Of a DNA stretch of 64,000 nt, positions 1-7,974 are shown one piece after another (position 1 is the first letter of the stretch; every line of letters begins with the position of its first letter). The position numbers were made by a program, and so were the translations under genes. The DNA lies in contig SUXM01000002.1 in the NCBI GenBank assembly GCA_015060925.1, positions 1 through 64,000 of the forward strand, given 5' to 3'. Origin of the DNA: Parabacteroides distasonis. Lineage in GTDB: Bacteria; Bacteroidota; Bacteroidia; Bacteroidales; Tannerellaceae. Under the pieces are notes generated by a model that saw only the letters and a list, made by a program, of their open reading frames with translations, did no database searches and was not told the DNA's origin.

Positions 1-2483
1 GTTGTCAAACGGTTGTAGAAGTCCAATGTAGCTGTCAAACGGCTGTTCAAGAATGACAAGTCCAAACCAACGTCCCAAGTCTGAGTTTCTTCCCATGTCA
101 ACTTATCGTTAACCATACCACCCATACTTACAGTCCAAACACCGTTCGGAGTACCTGTACCACCAGATGTCTGAGTATATTTAGATCCAACAGACCAAGT
201 TCTGTAACCACTGTAACGGCCTACACCTGAAGCGTTACCGATCACACCGTAACTTGCACGAAGTTTACCGTTATCCAACCAGCTTTCTGTATCTTTCATG
301 AAGTCTTCAGCAGTGAATCTCCAACCACCACCTACTGACCAGAATACACCCCATTTGTCTTTTTTGAACTTAGAAGAACCATCGGCACGTACAGATGCAG
401 ATGCATAGTATTTGCTCTTATAGTCATAGTTCACACGACCCAAGTAAGATTCCATTACTTCAGTTTGTTCTCCAGCCCAAGGAGTGGCCAAACCGTTACC
501 TGCTGTATATTTACCTACGAAGTTATAAGGACTGATAAAGCCCGGCATGAATTCGTATGCAGTACCATAACGTACTTCATTCAAAGAAAACTTGTTAAAT
601 TCATGAAGAGCCATCGCATCGATGTTGTGATCTTTGATGGATTTGTTGTAACTCAACATCACCTGAGAGTTCAAGTTCTGATAGTTATAGCTATATTTTG
701 AGTAACCACCTTTATTTTTGTCACGACCTACCAATGACTGAGTGTAACGAGTACGGTCGATGATATTTTGGTCGAAGCCTAATGTTCCACGCAATTTAAA
801 ATCTTTCAAGAAAGAAATTTCAGCATATACACGGCTGGTCCAAGCATCCTTTTCATCCATACGTTTGTCGTTAGCCTGAGAATAGATGATATCGGTTGCA
901 CCGTAGTTCTGGTCTGTCGGGCCAAGAGGAGAATAAGTACCACCTGCCAAGAAATGATGCGGAGTACCGGTTACAGAGTTATAGATATAATTACCGTTTG
1001 CATCGTATGCATAAACAGGAACGATTGGAGAGTGACCGTTGATGAAACGCATCACGTTACCTTGGTTGGAACCTGCATCGGAACGACCCCATGTCAAAGC
1101 CATTGATTGAGTGCTTGTCTTAGCGTATGACATCTGCGCACCCATCTTTAACCATGAGAATACGTCTGCATCCACACTTGCACGACCGCTGTAACGGCTG
1201 AACTTAGAGTTTTCAATGAAAGAAGGATCTGACAAATAACCCAATGATGCGAAATATTTAACCTTTTCGCTACCACCGTTTACACTTACGTCATATTGTT
1301 GACGGAAACCGGTCTTCAATAGTTCATCAGCATAAGAATCTTCATAAAGAAGAATAGCATTCGGATTGATCTTACCATCTGTACCAACCAAATAAGCACC
1401 GGTCATGGTAGCACTTGGCTTCGCACCACCGTCCGGAGTATAGATAGCACCCGGCACATTGTAAGCCATGTAGTTACCCAAATTGTTACGACCGAAAGTT
1501 GTTTCACTACCGATGTAGTTAAACAAGTGCTGGCTGGCAAATTCAGCAGCCTGTTCATGAGAATAGTTCGGATTCTTCACATTGGTATAAAGATTACCAT
1601 TGGCATCAACACCCGGATTACCTGTACCATTCACACCGTAACGATAAGAGTTGTAAACAGATTTCCATGCATATTCATAGTAATCAGCTGCATTGTCGAT
1701 AGCGCCGAAGTTAAAGTTACCGATAGAGTTCCAACCCCAACGGCCGCTGAATGATACCTGAGCTGTACCCTGTTTACCTTTCTTGGTTGTTACCAATACA
1801 ACACCGTTCGCACCACGAGAACCGTAAAGAGCAGTAGAAGCAGCATCCTTCAAGACTGTGATGTTTTCGATATCTGAAGAGTTCAATGTTGACAATGGGT
1901 CAGCACCATCTGCGTATGTAACAGGAACACCATCGATTACGATCAACGCATTCGCAGCATCCGCATTAGTTGAACCGATACCACGTACACGGATACCACC
2001 GTCAAAACCCGGCTGACCGTCAACAGCAGAAACCTGCAAACCCGGAATAGCACCTTCCAACGCTTTTGTTGCAGAAGAGGTACTCTGAGTTGTTAAAATT
2101 TTGGAATCGATAGAAGAGATAGAACCTGTCAAGTCTTTTTTCTTCTGTGTACCGTAAGCTACGACTACAACTTCTTCCAATTGTTCTGAATCTTCAACCA
2201 TCGTTACATTAATAACCTTCTGGTTGCCTACCACTACCTCTATCGGTTTGAAACCGATGTAAGAGAATTCAAGAACAGCCTTAGCACCGCCTGGGATATC
2301 AGACAAAGTGTAAGTACCATCACCTAATGTCATTGTACCAACGGTCGTACCCTTAACAACAACATTCACTCCCGGTAGTTCGAAACCTGTGTTATCGACT
2401 ACCTTTCCCGAGATCGAAACTTGGGCAAATGCTGAGAATCCTACAAATAGGAAACATAGCATGAATAGAATTCGATTTCTCAT
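1..2483 (-). CDS. SusC/RagA-family TonB-dependent outer-membrane receptor (3' end outside window)
   Basis: The gene reads leftwards from ATG at 2483 and runs off the window edge, so about 827 codons of the N-terminal and middle part are visible. It begins with a signal peptide (MRNRILFMLCFLFVGFSAFAQ), followed by a carboxypeptidase-regulatory-like beta-sandwich (about residues 22-110, opening VSISGKVVD), then a TonB plug domain with the SusC-typical VVVVAYGTQKKKDLTGS and later LYGSRGANGVVLVTTKKG, then beta-barrel sequence. Family knowledge: SusC proteins form the outer-membrane channel that, with a SusD lipoprotein, imports glycans or peptides. The SusD partner would be expected just to the left, outside the window. 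The substrate cannot be told. No minus-strand promoter is visible between the start and the inverted repeat at 2562; expression probably depends on the invertible segment 2562-2793. Confidence 0.93.
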   Translation of the reverse strand, partial: MRNRILFMLCFLFVGFSAFAQVSISGKVVDNTGFELPGVNVVVKGTTVGTMTLGDGTYTLSDIPGGAKAVLEFSYIGFKPIEVVVGNQKVINVTMVEDSEQLEEVVVVAYGTQKKKDLTGSISSIDSKILTTQSTSSATKALEGAIPGLQVSAVDGQPGFDGGIRVRGIGSTNADAANALIVIDGVPVTYADGADPLSTLNSSDIENITVLKDAASTALYGSRGANGVVLVTTKKGKQGTAQVSFSGRWGWNSIGNFNFGAIDNAADYYEYAWKSVYNSYRYGVNGTGNPGVDANGNLYTNVKNPNYSHEQAAEFASQHLFNYIGSETTFGRNNLGNYMAYNVPGAIYTPDGGAKPSATMTGAYLVGTDGKINPNAILLYEDSYADELLKTGFRQQYDVSVNGGSEKVKYFASLGYLSDPSFIENSKFSRYSGRASVDADVFSWLKMGAQMSYAKTSTQSMALTWGRSDAGSNQGNVMRFINGHSPIVPVYAYDANGNYIYNSVTGTPHHFLAGGTYSPLGPTDQNYGATDIIYSQANDKRMDEKDAWTSRVYAEISFLKDFKLRGTLGFDQNIIDRTRYTQSLVGRDKNKGGYSKYSYNYQNLNSQVMLSYNKSIKDHNIDAMALHEFNKFSLNEVRYGTAYEFMPGFISPYNFVGKYTAGNGLATPWAGEQTEVMESYLGRVNYDYKSKYYASASVRADGSSKFKKDKWGVFWSVGGGWRFTAEDFMKDTESWLDNGKLRASYGVIGNASGVGRYSGYRTWSVGSKYTQTSGGTGTPNGVWTVSMGGMVNDKLTWEETQTWDVGLDLSFLNSRLTATLDFYNRLT

Positions 2484-2561
2484 AATCATTAAACTTTAAA
2501 TCACTAAATTATTTAGGTTAAACAATAAGCACCCTTAAAAATCAACATCTTAGAAACTAAA

Positions 2562-2793
2562 AGTTCTTGTAGAACTATGTTTTTAAGGGCATTGCTGATA
2601 AAAATGGGGTGAAAAGGGCATAATAGGGTTGTTTGTGGTGGATTTGTGTTGAACTACTATTTACTTATATTTAATATAAAAATAGATTAATTGTACTTTT
2701 TTTGTATCTGTATTGCTTTTTAAGAAAAAAGAATATATCTTTGTAACTGTAAATCTGTATCTTAATAAAAGCGTGCGTAGTCCTACAAGAACT
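2562..2793. promoter_or_regulatory. Probable invertible promoter segment between the SusC-like gene and the DUF6078 gene
   Basis: Two inverted repeats bound a segment of about 230 bp. The left copy is AGTTCTTGTAGAACTA (2562-2577); the right copy, 2778-2793, reads TAGTCCTACAAGAACT, whose reverse complement matches the left copy at 15 of 16 positions. Each copy is itself nearly palindromic, as recombinase sites often are. The segment holds one good Bacteroidetes promoter (2712-2743), facing right. Flipping would put its -7 box at about 2612-2619 facing the SusC-like gene, about 120 nt upstream of its ATG. Promoter inversion upstream of SusC/SusD genes is known in Bacteroides fragilis. The switch here is inferred; no invertase gene lies in the window. 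Confidence 0.7.
2712..2743 (+). promoter_or_regulatory. Bacteroidetes-type promoter inside the invertible segment, facing right
   Basis: ATTG (2712-2715), a 20-nt spacer and TATCTTTG (2736-2743) closely fit the Bacteroidetes TTTG-N19-21-TAnnTTTG promoter. Transcription would start near 2750 and run towards the DUF6078 gene at 2866. The transcript would pass through the right inverted repeat, which as RNA folds into a hairpin (GCGTAGT 2775-2781 with ACTACGC 2791-2797) followed by six T (2798-2803), so partial termination is possible. Confidence 0.65.
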
Positions 2794-2865
2794 ACGCTTT
2801 TTTCTATTACAAGATCTTCTATTTCTTTATATCTTGCATTTATCACATTATTAATATCTATCAAT

Positions 2866-3300
2866 ATGGAAAAAGATTTCAATTACCAGTCAGTACCTGG
2901 TGGTTTCGCCCATTGCTTTAACCACAAATGTATCAACTCAAAAATTTGCCTAAGAGCCTTAGCAGCAAAAGAATGTGAATCAGGAAAGTATTTCATCAAC
3001 ACCGTCAATCCGGCTTTTTACCCCGAAGAGGAAGACAGTTGCCCTTACCTCATAAAAAACGAGAAGGTTCGGATAGCCTGGGGAATCACCCATCTGTTCG
3101 ATTCTGTTCCTTATAAAAAAGCAAGTGAACTCAGAAGACGTTTAATCAGCCATTTCAACAAGTCGCACTATTACCGAATCTACCGTAAAGAACTCCCCCT
3201 TACCCCATCCGACCAACAGTATATAAACCTGCTTTTCAAACAGGAGGGAATCAAAGAAGCCCCCTCTTTTGATTCCTATTCCGAAACATACAATTGGTAA
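2866..3300 (+). CDS. DUF6078 family protein
   Basis: A 144-residue cytoplasmic protein starting MEKDFNYQSVPGGFAHCFN. The reading frame stays open upstream to 2713, but this start matches where I recall the family beginning, and the upstream part overlaps the promoter and inverted repeat. It has an N-terminal cysteine cluster (HCFNHKCINSKICLR and a later CPYL), suggestive of metal or disulphide binding, then a basic helical stretch (ASELRRRLISHFNKSHYYRIYRKELPLTP). DUF6078 proteins are short Bacteroidales proteins without a known function, as far as I recall. The only strong upstream promoter is the one inside the invertible segment, so the gene would be expressed when the SusC-like gene is not. 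Confidence 0.75.
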   Translation: MEKDFNYQSVPGGFAHCFNHKCINSKICLRALAAKECESGKYFINTVNPAFYPEEEDSCPYLIKNEKVRIAWGITHLFDSVPYKKASELRRRLISHFNKSHYYRIYRKELPLTPSDQQYINLLFKQEGIKEAPSFDSYSETYNW

Positions 3301-3319
3301 ACAATTACCGACACAGCAG

Positions 3320-3342
3320 AAAGTTTCAACCCATGAAACTTT
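3320..3342 (+). terminator. Hairpin after the DUF6078 gene
   Basis: AAAGTTTC (3320-3327) pairs with GAAACTTT (3335-3342) over a 7-nt loop, followed by TGTTTTC. A second small hairpin, GAAACT (3356-3361) with AGTTTC (3365-3370), follows directly. The T-tract is interrupted, so this is a moderate terminator call. Confidence 0.5.
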
Positions 3343-3450
3343 TGTTTTCTCACCAGAAACTACGAGTTTCATAGGAAGAAACTTTCAACCTATCCATATA
3401 TCCATGTTAAAAAACATACCACCAAGCATCTTTTTTATCCAAGATTTTAC

Positions 3451-3458
3451 TATATTTG
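3451..3458 (+). promoter_or_regulatory. Promoter -7 box for the 3502 gene
   Basis: TATATTTG at 3451-3458 fits TAnnTTTG and lies about 43 nt before the ATG at 3502. No good TTTG is seen at the expected upstream distance. Confidence 0.45.
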
Positions 3459-3501
3459 GAAAGTATACATAAAAATAGAAAACCATTCAATCCGTACGCA
3501 G

Positions 3502-4779
3502 ATGAAACAAAAACTAACATGGATTTTAAGTTGCTTTTTGTTTATCCACTGTTTCACGTTAGAGGGGCTGGCAAACAACAAAGTAACAAAACATTTGATT
3601 ATAACAGGAATAGTCAAAGACAAAAATACCCAAAAGGAATTGGGGAATGTCAACATCACGATCACCGGTGGCAATATCGGGACTGTCAGTAATACAGACG
3701 GAGAGTTCTCTTTGAAAATTCCCCATGAAGAGACGGGCAAAGGACTGACGGTTTCACACATTGGCTATTTCAACACCTATTTGACCCCGGAAGAAATTAA
3801 ACGGCAAGGGAATCAACTAACCATCTGGATGGCTCCCTCTTCCTTTATCTTAAGTGAAGCGATTATCTATGGAGGCAAACCACGTGACTTAGTTGAACGG
3901 GCTATCAGAAAGATCGCATCCAACTATTCCAAAACAGAAAATCTCTTTTCAGCTTTTTACCGGGAGACATTGCAAAAACGGAACCGTTATATCGGTATCT
4001 CTGAGGCGGTCATGAATGTATTCAAGACCAACTATGAGACAAGGACATTAAACAGAGACCGAGTACAGTTGTTAAAGGGACGCAAACTTATCAGCCAAAG
4101 GCCAAGCGACACGTTAGCCATCAAAGTGGAAGGAGGGCCTTCCCTATCCATCTATTTAGACATTGTAAAGAACGGAGAAGCTATTTTGGATTCTGAAAGT
4201 TTGGGTTTCTATGACTTCAACTTAGACCTTCCGGTAAGCATAGACAACCGAATGCAATATGTCATCACCTTCAAGCCTTGGGTAAAATTAGATTACGCGT
4301 TGTATTTCGGGAAACTATACATTGATCAAGAACGACTCTCTATCACCAGAGCAGAATTTGAGATGGATATGTCCGACCGTAACAAGGCTACCCTGACCAT
4401 CCTACAGAAAAAACCGGCCGGAGTCTATTTCAAACCAGTAGAACTCTCCTACCTGATTACCTACAAACAGCAGGGAGACAAAACCTACTTAAATTATATT
4501 GGTAATACCATTCGCTTCAAATGCGACTGGAAAAAGCGGCTGTTCTCTTCCACCTACACAGCCTACTCCGAGATGGTCATGATCGACCGGAAAGAACCTC
4601 CTTTCGAGATGATCAAATATAAGGATGCCTTCAAACAAAGAGAGGTATTTTATGATAAGGTAGATGAATATTGGGATGAGGATTTTTGGCAAGATTATAA
4701 TATCATCGAACCTACCGAATCCCTTGAAGCAGCCGTCAACAAACTACGGAAAAGAAACGAGAAAATAATAAACAATTAA
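3502..4779 (+). CDS. Secreted protein with carboxypeptidase-like regulatory domain
   Basis: A 425-residue exported protein. It has a signal peptide (MKQKLTWILSCFLFIHCFTLEGLA), then a carboxypeptidase-regulatory-like beta-sandwich at about residues 35-115 (ITGIVKDKNTQKELGNVNITI and later VSNTDGEFSLKIP), the same fold as at the start of SusC-like receptors. The remainder (about 130-425) resembles the soluble part of DUF5686-type Bacteroidetes proteins (for example AIRKIASNYSKTENLFSAFY), but it is far shorter than those and has no visible barrel. It is probably periplasmic or surface-bound. Its substrate and role are unknown. It stands alone, convergent with murF, with which it shares a terminator. 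Confidence 0.75.
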   Translation: MKQKLTWILSCFLFIHCFTLEGLANNKVTKHLIITGIVKDKNTQKELGNVNITITGGNIGTVSNTDGEFSLKIPHEETGKGLTVSHIGYFNTYLTPEEIKRQGNQLTIWMAPSSFILSEAIIYGGKPRDLVERAIRKIASNYSKTENLFSAFYRETLQKRNRYIGISEAVMNVFKTNYETRTLNRDRVQLLKGRKLISQRPSDTLAIKVEGGPSLSIYLDIVKNGEAILDSESLGFYDFNLDLPVSIDNRMQYVITFKPWVKLDYALYFGKLYIDQERLSITRAEFEMDMSDRNKATLTILQKKPAGVYFKPVELSYLITYKQQGDKTYLNYIGNTIRFKCDWKKRLFSSTYTAYSEMVMIDRKEPPFEMIKYKDAFKQREVFYDKVDEYWDEDFWQDYNIIEPTESLEAAVNKLRKRNEKIINN

Positions 4780-4781
4780 AA

Positions 4782-4809
4782 AAACGGCAGCACTTCCATG
4801 CTGCCGTTT
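4782..4809. terminator. Bidirectional terminator between the 3502 gene and murF
   Basis: An 11-bp perfect stem (4782-4792 with 4799-4809, core ACGGCAGCA/TGCTGCCGT) with a 6-nt loop, A-rich on the left and T-rich on the right, sits between two convergent genes. Confidence 0.85.
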
Positions 4810-4816
4810 CCCTTTA

Positions 4817-6100
4817 TTATAAATAAGGTATTGTCTTTTCTAACGCCATTCCATGTGAACCTTTGACCAATATCGTATATCCAGACAAAGGTTTTTCTTG
4901 AAGAAACAGGATCAACTCTTCCGTTGTAGCAAAGGTCATGAATCCCTCCCCTACTCTTTGAAAATGTTCACCACAAAGCAACACCTTATCAAACCTGCCG
5001 GCTCGGATACATTCCACCACTTCCGCATGCAATGCATCGCTTGTCACACCTAACTCCCTCATATCACCCAAGATAAGCGCCTTGGGAGCGACCTCCATCG
5101 CTTCAAAATTATCCAAAGCCACCTTCATGCTACTCGGATTGGCATTATAGGCATCGATAATCAGATTGTTGCTCATTGTTTTCTTAAATTGAGAGCGGTT
5201 GTTGGTCGGTTCATAAGCAGCTATAGCCCGACTGATACGTTCTGCCGGAATCTTAAAATAACGACCGATTGCCACTGCTGCCAATACATTATCCAAATTA
5301 TAACTACCTATCAGATGCGTATCTACCGTATGAGGTTTGCCCTGCTGTCTCCATTCAAAAGTCAAGAAAGGATTACACGAAATAACTACACCACGGGCAA
5401 AAGCGGAATCACTTGTTCCATAAGAGATTTGTTCTATTCCCTTTGCGATCTCCTTCAAATAAGGATTATCTTGATTGATAAAAATTTTCCCCTTGGTTTG
5501 ACGGATATAGTCGTATAACTCTCCTTTTGTCTTGATTACCCCTTCAAACGAACCGAAACCTTCTAAATGTGCCTTTCCGACATTGGTGATAAGTCCATAG
5601 TTGGGATGGGCAATATCCACCAACTCCTTAATATCCCCCGGATGACTGGCTCCCATTTCAATCACAGCCATCTCATGTTCATGTGTTAGGCGCAACAAGG
5701 TCAAAGGGACACCTATTTGATTATTCAGATTCCCCTCCGTATAAAGCAGGTTGAATTTTGTCTTCAGAACTGCAGCCAACAATTCTTTGGTTGTTGTTTT
5801 CCCATTCGTTCCTGTAATACCGATGACAGGACAACCGATTGTTTTCCGATGACGATGCGCCAACCGTTGTAATGTTTGCAATACATTTTCAACCAATATC
5901 GTACGTTCCCCGATATAATAATCCGGATTGTCGATTACTGCATACGAGCATCCGGCATCCAACGCCTTCTTTGCATATTGATTACCATCGAACTTCTCAC
6001 CTTTCAAGGCAAAGAAGATAGAACCACGCGGACAATTTCGACTGTCGGTGGTTACCTTTGGATTATGAATAAACAATTCATAGAGTTCAGGAATAGTCAT
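4817..6100 (-). CDS. murF: UDP-N-acetylmuramoyl-tripeptide--D-alanyl-D-alanine ligase
   Basis: A 427-residue Mur ligase that adds D-Ala-D-Ala to the UDP-MurNAc-tripeptide, the last cytoplasmic ligase step of peptidoglycan precursor synthesis. The N-terminal substrate domain (TTDSRNCPRGSIFFALKGEKFDG) is followed by the ATP-binding loop [11 protein letters not shown] at residues 94-104, the central-domain motif VIEMGASHPGDI, and the C-terminal domain with NRSQF and DAYNANPSSM, which are characteristic of MurF. The length is normal for the family. The gene lies about 30 kb from the dcw cluster that holds the other Mur ligases. It diverges from folP, and the two -7 boxes lie within 40 bp of each other. 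Confidence 0.96.
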   Translation of the reverse strand: MTIPELYELFIHNPKVTTDSRNCPRGSIFFALKGEKFDGNQYAKKALDAGCSYAVIDNPDYYIGERTILVENVLQTLQRLAHRHRKTIGCPVIGITGTNGKTTTKELLAAVLKTKFNLLYTEGNLNNQIGVPLTLLRLTHEHEMAVIEMGASHPGDIKELVDIAHPNYGLITNVGKAHLEGFGSFEGVIKTKGELYDYIRQTKGKIFINQDNPYLKEIAKGIEQISYGTSDSAFARGVVISCNPFLTFEWRQQGKPHTVDTHLIGSYNLDNVLAAVAIGRYFKIPAERISRAIAAYEPTNNRSQFKKTMSNNLIIDAYNANPSSMKVALDNFEAMEVAPKALILGDMRELGVTSDALHAEVVECIRAGRFDKVLLCGEHFQRVGEGFMTFATTEELILFLQEKPLSGYTILVKGSHGMALEKTIPYL

Positions 6101-6140
6101 AGTCTTTCTCTTTTATAAATTCTCTAAGAGTAATTTCACG

Positions 6141-6148
6141 CAAATGTA
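6141..6148 (-). promoter_or_regulatory. murF promoter -7 box
   Basis: On the minus strand this reads TACATTTG, fitting TAnnTTTG, 41 nt upstream of the murF ATG. Confidence 0.45.
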
Positions 6149-6169
6149 GTGATTTAATGTATTTACCTT

Positions 6170-6177
6170 TATCTTTG
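6170..6177 (+). promoter_or_regulatory. folP-cdaA promoter -7 box
   Basis: TATCTTTG, a perfect TAnnTTTG match, ends 17 nt before the folP ATG, which predicts a leader of only about 11 nt. The -33 element is weak. Confidence 0.55.
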
Positions 6178-6194
6178 CAATAAAGAAAAAAAGC

Positions 6195-7031
6195 ATGTAT
6201 CATACGCTAAACATAAAAGGGAATTTGATATCCCTTGAGAAACCGTTAGTAATGGGGATATTAAATATCACCCCGGATTCTTTTTTTGCAGATAGCCGGA
6301 AACAAACAGAAGCTGCCATCGAGGGACGCATACAGGCTATTCTATCAGAAGGGGGAGATATTATTGACTTAGGAGGTTATTCCACCCGTCCTAATGCGCC
6401 AGAGGTTTCACCAGAAGAAGAGATGAGCCGTCTTTCTTTAGCTCTAAAAATCTTGAGCAGCCATTATCCGGACGTACCTCTTTCCGTCGATACATTCCGG
6501 GCAGATATTGCCCGCCGTTGTGTCGAGGAGTACGGGGTAGCGATGATCAACGACATCTCCGGAGGCGAATTGGACACAACCATGTTTGAAACGGTAGCCC
6601 AATTACGCGTACCTTATATAATTATGCACATGAAAGGCACTCCACAAACTATGCAACAACAAACCGATTATACAGATTTGATGGAGGAGATTATGCTTTA
6701 TTTCGCTAATAAGATACGGCAACTTCACCTTTTAGGTGTCAACGATCTTATCATTGATCCCGGTTTTGGTTTTAGCAAAACACTGGAGCAAAATTATACC
6801 CTCATGAGACACATGTATGAGTTCAAAGACCTCAATCATCCGCTCATGGTTGGTATCTCACGTAAAAGCATGATTTATAAAACACTTGGTTGTACCCCGA
6901 ATGAAAGCCTCAATGGAACAACCGTTTTAAATACGTATGCCTTAATGAATGGGGCTAATCTGTTACGGGTACATGATGTCAAAGCTGCTGTAGAGGCGGT
7001 AAAATTGGTGAATCAACTATCCATTTCCTAA
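6195..7031 (+). CDS. folP: Dihydropteroate synthase
   Basis: A 278-residue TIM-barrel enzyme that condenses 6-hydroxymethyl-dihydropterin pyrophosphate with p-aminobenzoate in folate synthesis; it is the sulfonamide target. Visible signatures are GILNITPDSFF (residues 21-31), GGYSTRPNAP, SVDTFRADIARR, MINDISGGELD, the pterin-binding IDPGFGFSK and GISRKSM. Length and motif order are normal. The cdaA gene begins 23 nt after the stop and is probably co-transcribed. Confidence 0.97.
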   Translation: MYHTLNIKGNLISLEKPLVMGILNITPDSFFADSRKQTEAAIEGRIQAILSEGGDIIDLGGYSTRPNAPEVSPEEEMSRLSLALKILSSHYPDVPLSVDTFRADIARRCVEEYGVAMINDISGGELDTTMFETVAQLRVPYIIMHMKGTPQTMQQQTDYTDLMEEIMLYFANKIRQLHLLGVNDLIIDPGFGFSKTLEQNYTLMRHMYEFKDLNHPLMVGISRKSMIYKTLGCTPNESLNGTTVLNTYALMNGANLLRVHDVKAAVEAVKLVNQLSIS

Positions 7032-7054
7032 TATTATAATGAAAAGCAAAGATT

Positions 7055-7840
7055 ATGTGGATGAATTTTGGAATAAAAGACTTGATCGACATTTTATTGG
7101 TTGCATTCTTTCTATATCAAACCTATAAATTGATGAAAAAATCCGGGACAATGGCCATCTTTAGTGGAGTTGTCTCATTTGTCATTGTTTGGATTTTGGT
7201 ATCCCAAGTTTTAGAAATGCGTCTGATCGGAGCCATTTTTGATAAATTCATCAGTGTTGGCTTCTTGGTTTTGGTTATCCTGTTCCAAGATGAGATCCGT
7301 CGTTTCCTTGTCGCCTTGGGTTCACATAAAGGGTGGAAATTCATCGGAAAGATATTCTCTAAAAAAGATACGGACAAAGAAAACGAAGGCAAATTCATTG
7401 CCCCGGTCGTTTTAGCCTGCATGAATATGGCTAAAAAGAAAACCGGAGCACTAATTTGTATTCAGCAAGACATTGACCTGACGATTTTTGAACATACTGG
7501 AGAGATGTTTGTCGCAGATGTCAATGCTCGTTTGATTGAAAACATATTCTTCAAAAACAGTCCCTTGCATGATGGAGCCATGATTATCGCAGATAACCGT
7601 ATCAAAGCGGCTGCCTGTATCCTTCCGGTCGCCCAAAATGCCAACTTACCTAAAGAGATGGGGTTACGTCACCGCTCAGGATTAGGGATGTCCATCGAGA
7701 CTGATGCGTTAATCATTATAGTTTCCGAAGAACGAGGAAAAATATCAGTTGCACACAAAGGAAAAATAGAGGCCAACGTCACCGCTGAAGAGCTTCAACA
7801 AATCCTTTCAGGTGAAAGGGAAGTGAAGAATTATTGTTAA
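7055..7840 (+). CDS. cdaA: Diadenylate cyclase (c-di-AMP synthase), CdaA type
   Basis: A 261-residue membrane-bound enzyme that makes cyclic di-AMP from two ATP. Three hydrophobic segments (about residues 9-23, 34-53 and 62-78) are followed by the DAC (DisA_N) domain carrying both catalytic motifs, DGA at 173-175 (SPLHDGAMII) and RHR at 205-207 (GLRHRSGLG). The ATG at 7061 (MNFGIKD) is an alternative start. It lies directly behind folP, an arrangement I recall from other Bacteroidetes. In other bacteria c-di-AMP controls potassium and osmolyte balance and cell-wall integrity. No regulator or phosphodiesterase gene is visible nearby. Confidence 0.93.
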   Translation: MWMNFGIKDLIDILLVAFFLYQTYKLMKKSGTMAIFSGVVSFVIVWILVSQVLEMRLIGAIFDKFISVGFLVLVILFQDEIRRFLVALGSHKGWKFIGKIFSKKDTDKENEGKFIAPVVLACMNMAKKKTGALICIQQDIDLTIFEHTGEMFVADVNARLIENIFFKNSPLHDGAMIIADNRIKAAACILPVAQNANLPKEMGLRHRSGLGMSIETDALIIIVSEERGKISVAHKGKIEANVTAEELQQILSGEREVKNYC

Positions 7841-7883
7841 ATGTTCTGAAACGGAAGAGGGAGTGAATAAATCTTTCGCGGTT

Positions 7884-7918
7884 TTTGTAAACTCTATATA
7901 GCATTTTGCCTAAATTTG
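7884..7918 (+). promoter_or_regulatory. pta-ackA promoter
   Basis: TTTG (7884-7887) and TAAATTTG (7911-7918) are separated by 23 nt, slightly longer than the usual 19-21. The predicted leader to the pta ATG at 7975 is about 50 nt. Confidence 0.5.
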
Positions 7919-7974
7919 TAACCGATATAAATAAAATACAATTCTTTTTAACAACATAAAATAGATCTTTCGCT

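Noticed and set aside
2713-2865. Upstream in-frame extension of the DUF6078 gene
   Set aside because: It runs through the promoter and the inverted repeat and adds low-complexity sequence; the start at 2866 fits the family.
3320-3370. Clustered GAAACTT repeats as a CRISPR-like array
   Set aside because: Only short hairpin arms without regular spacing; no spacers or cas genes.
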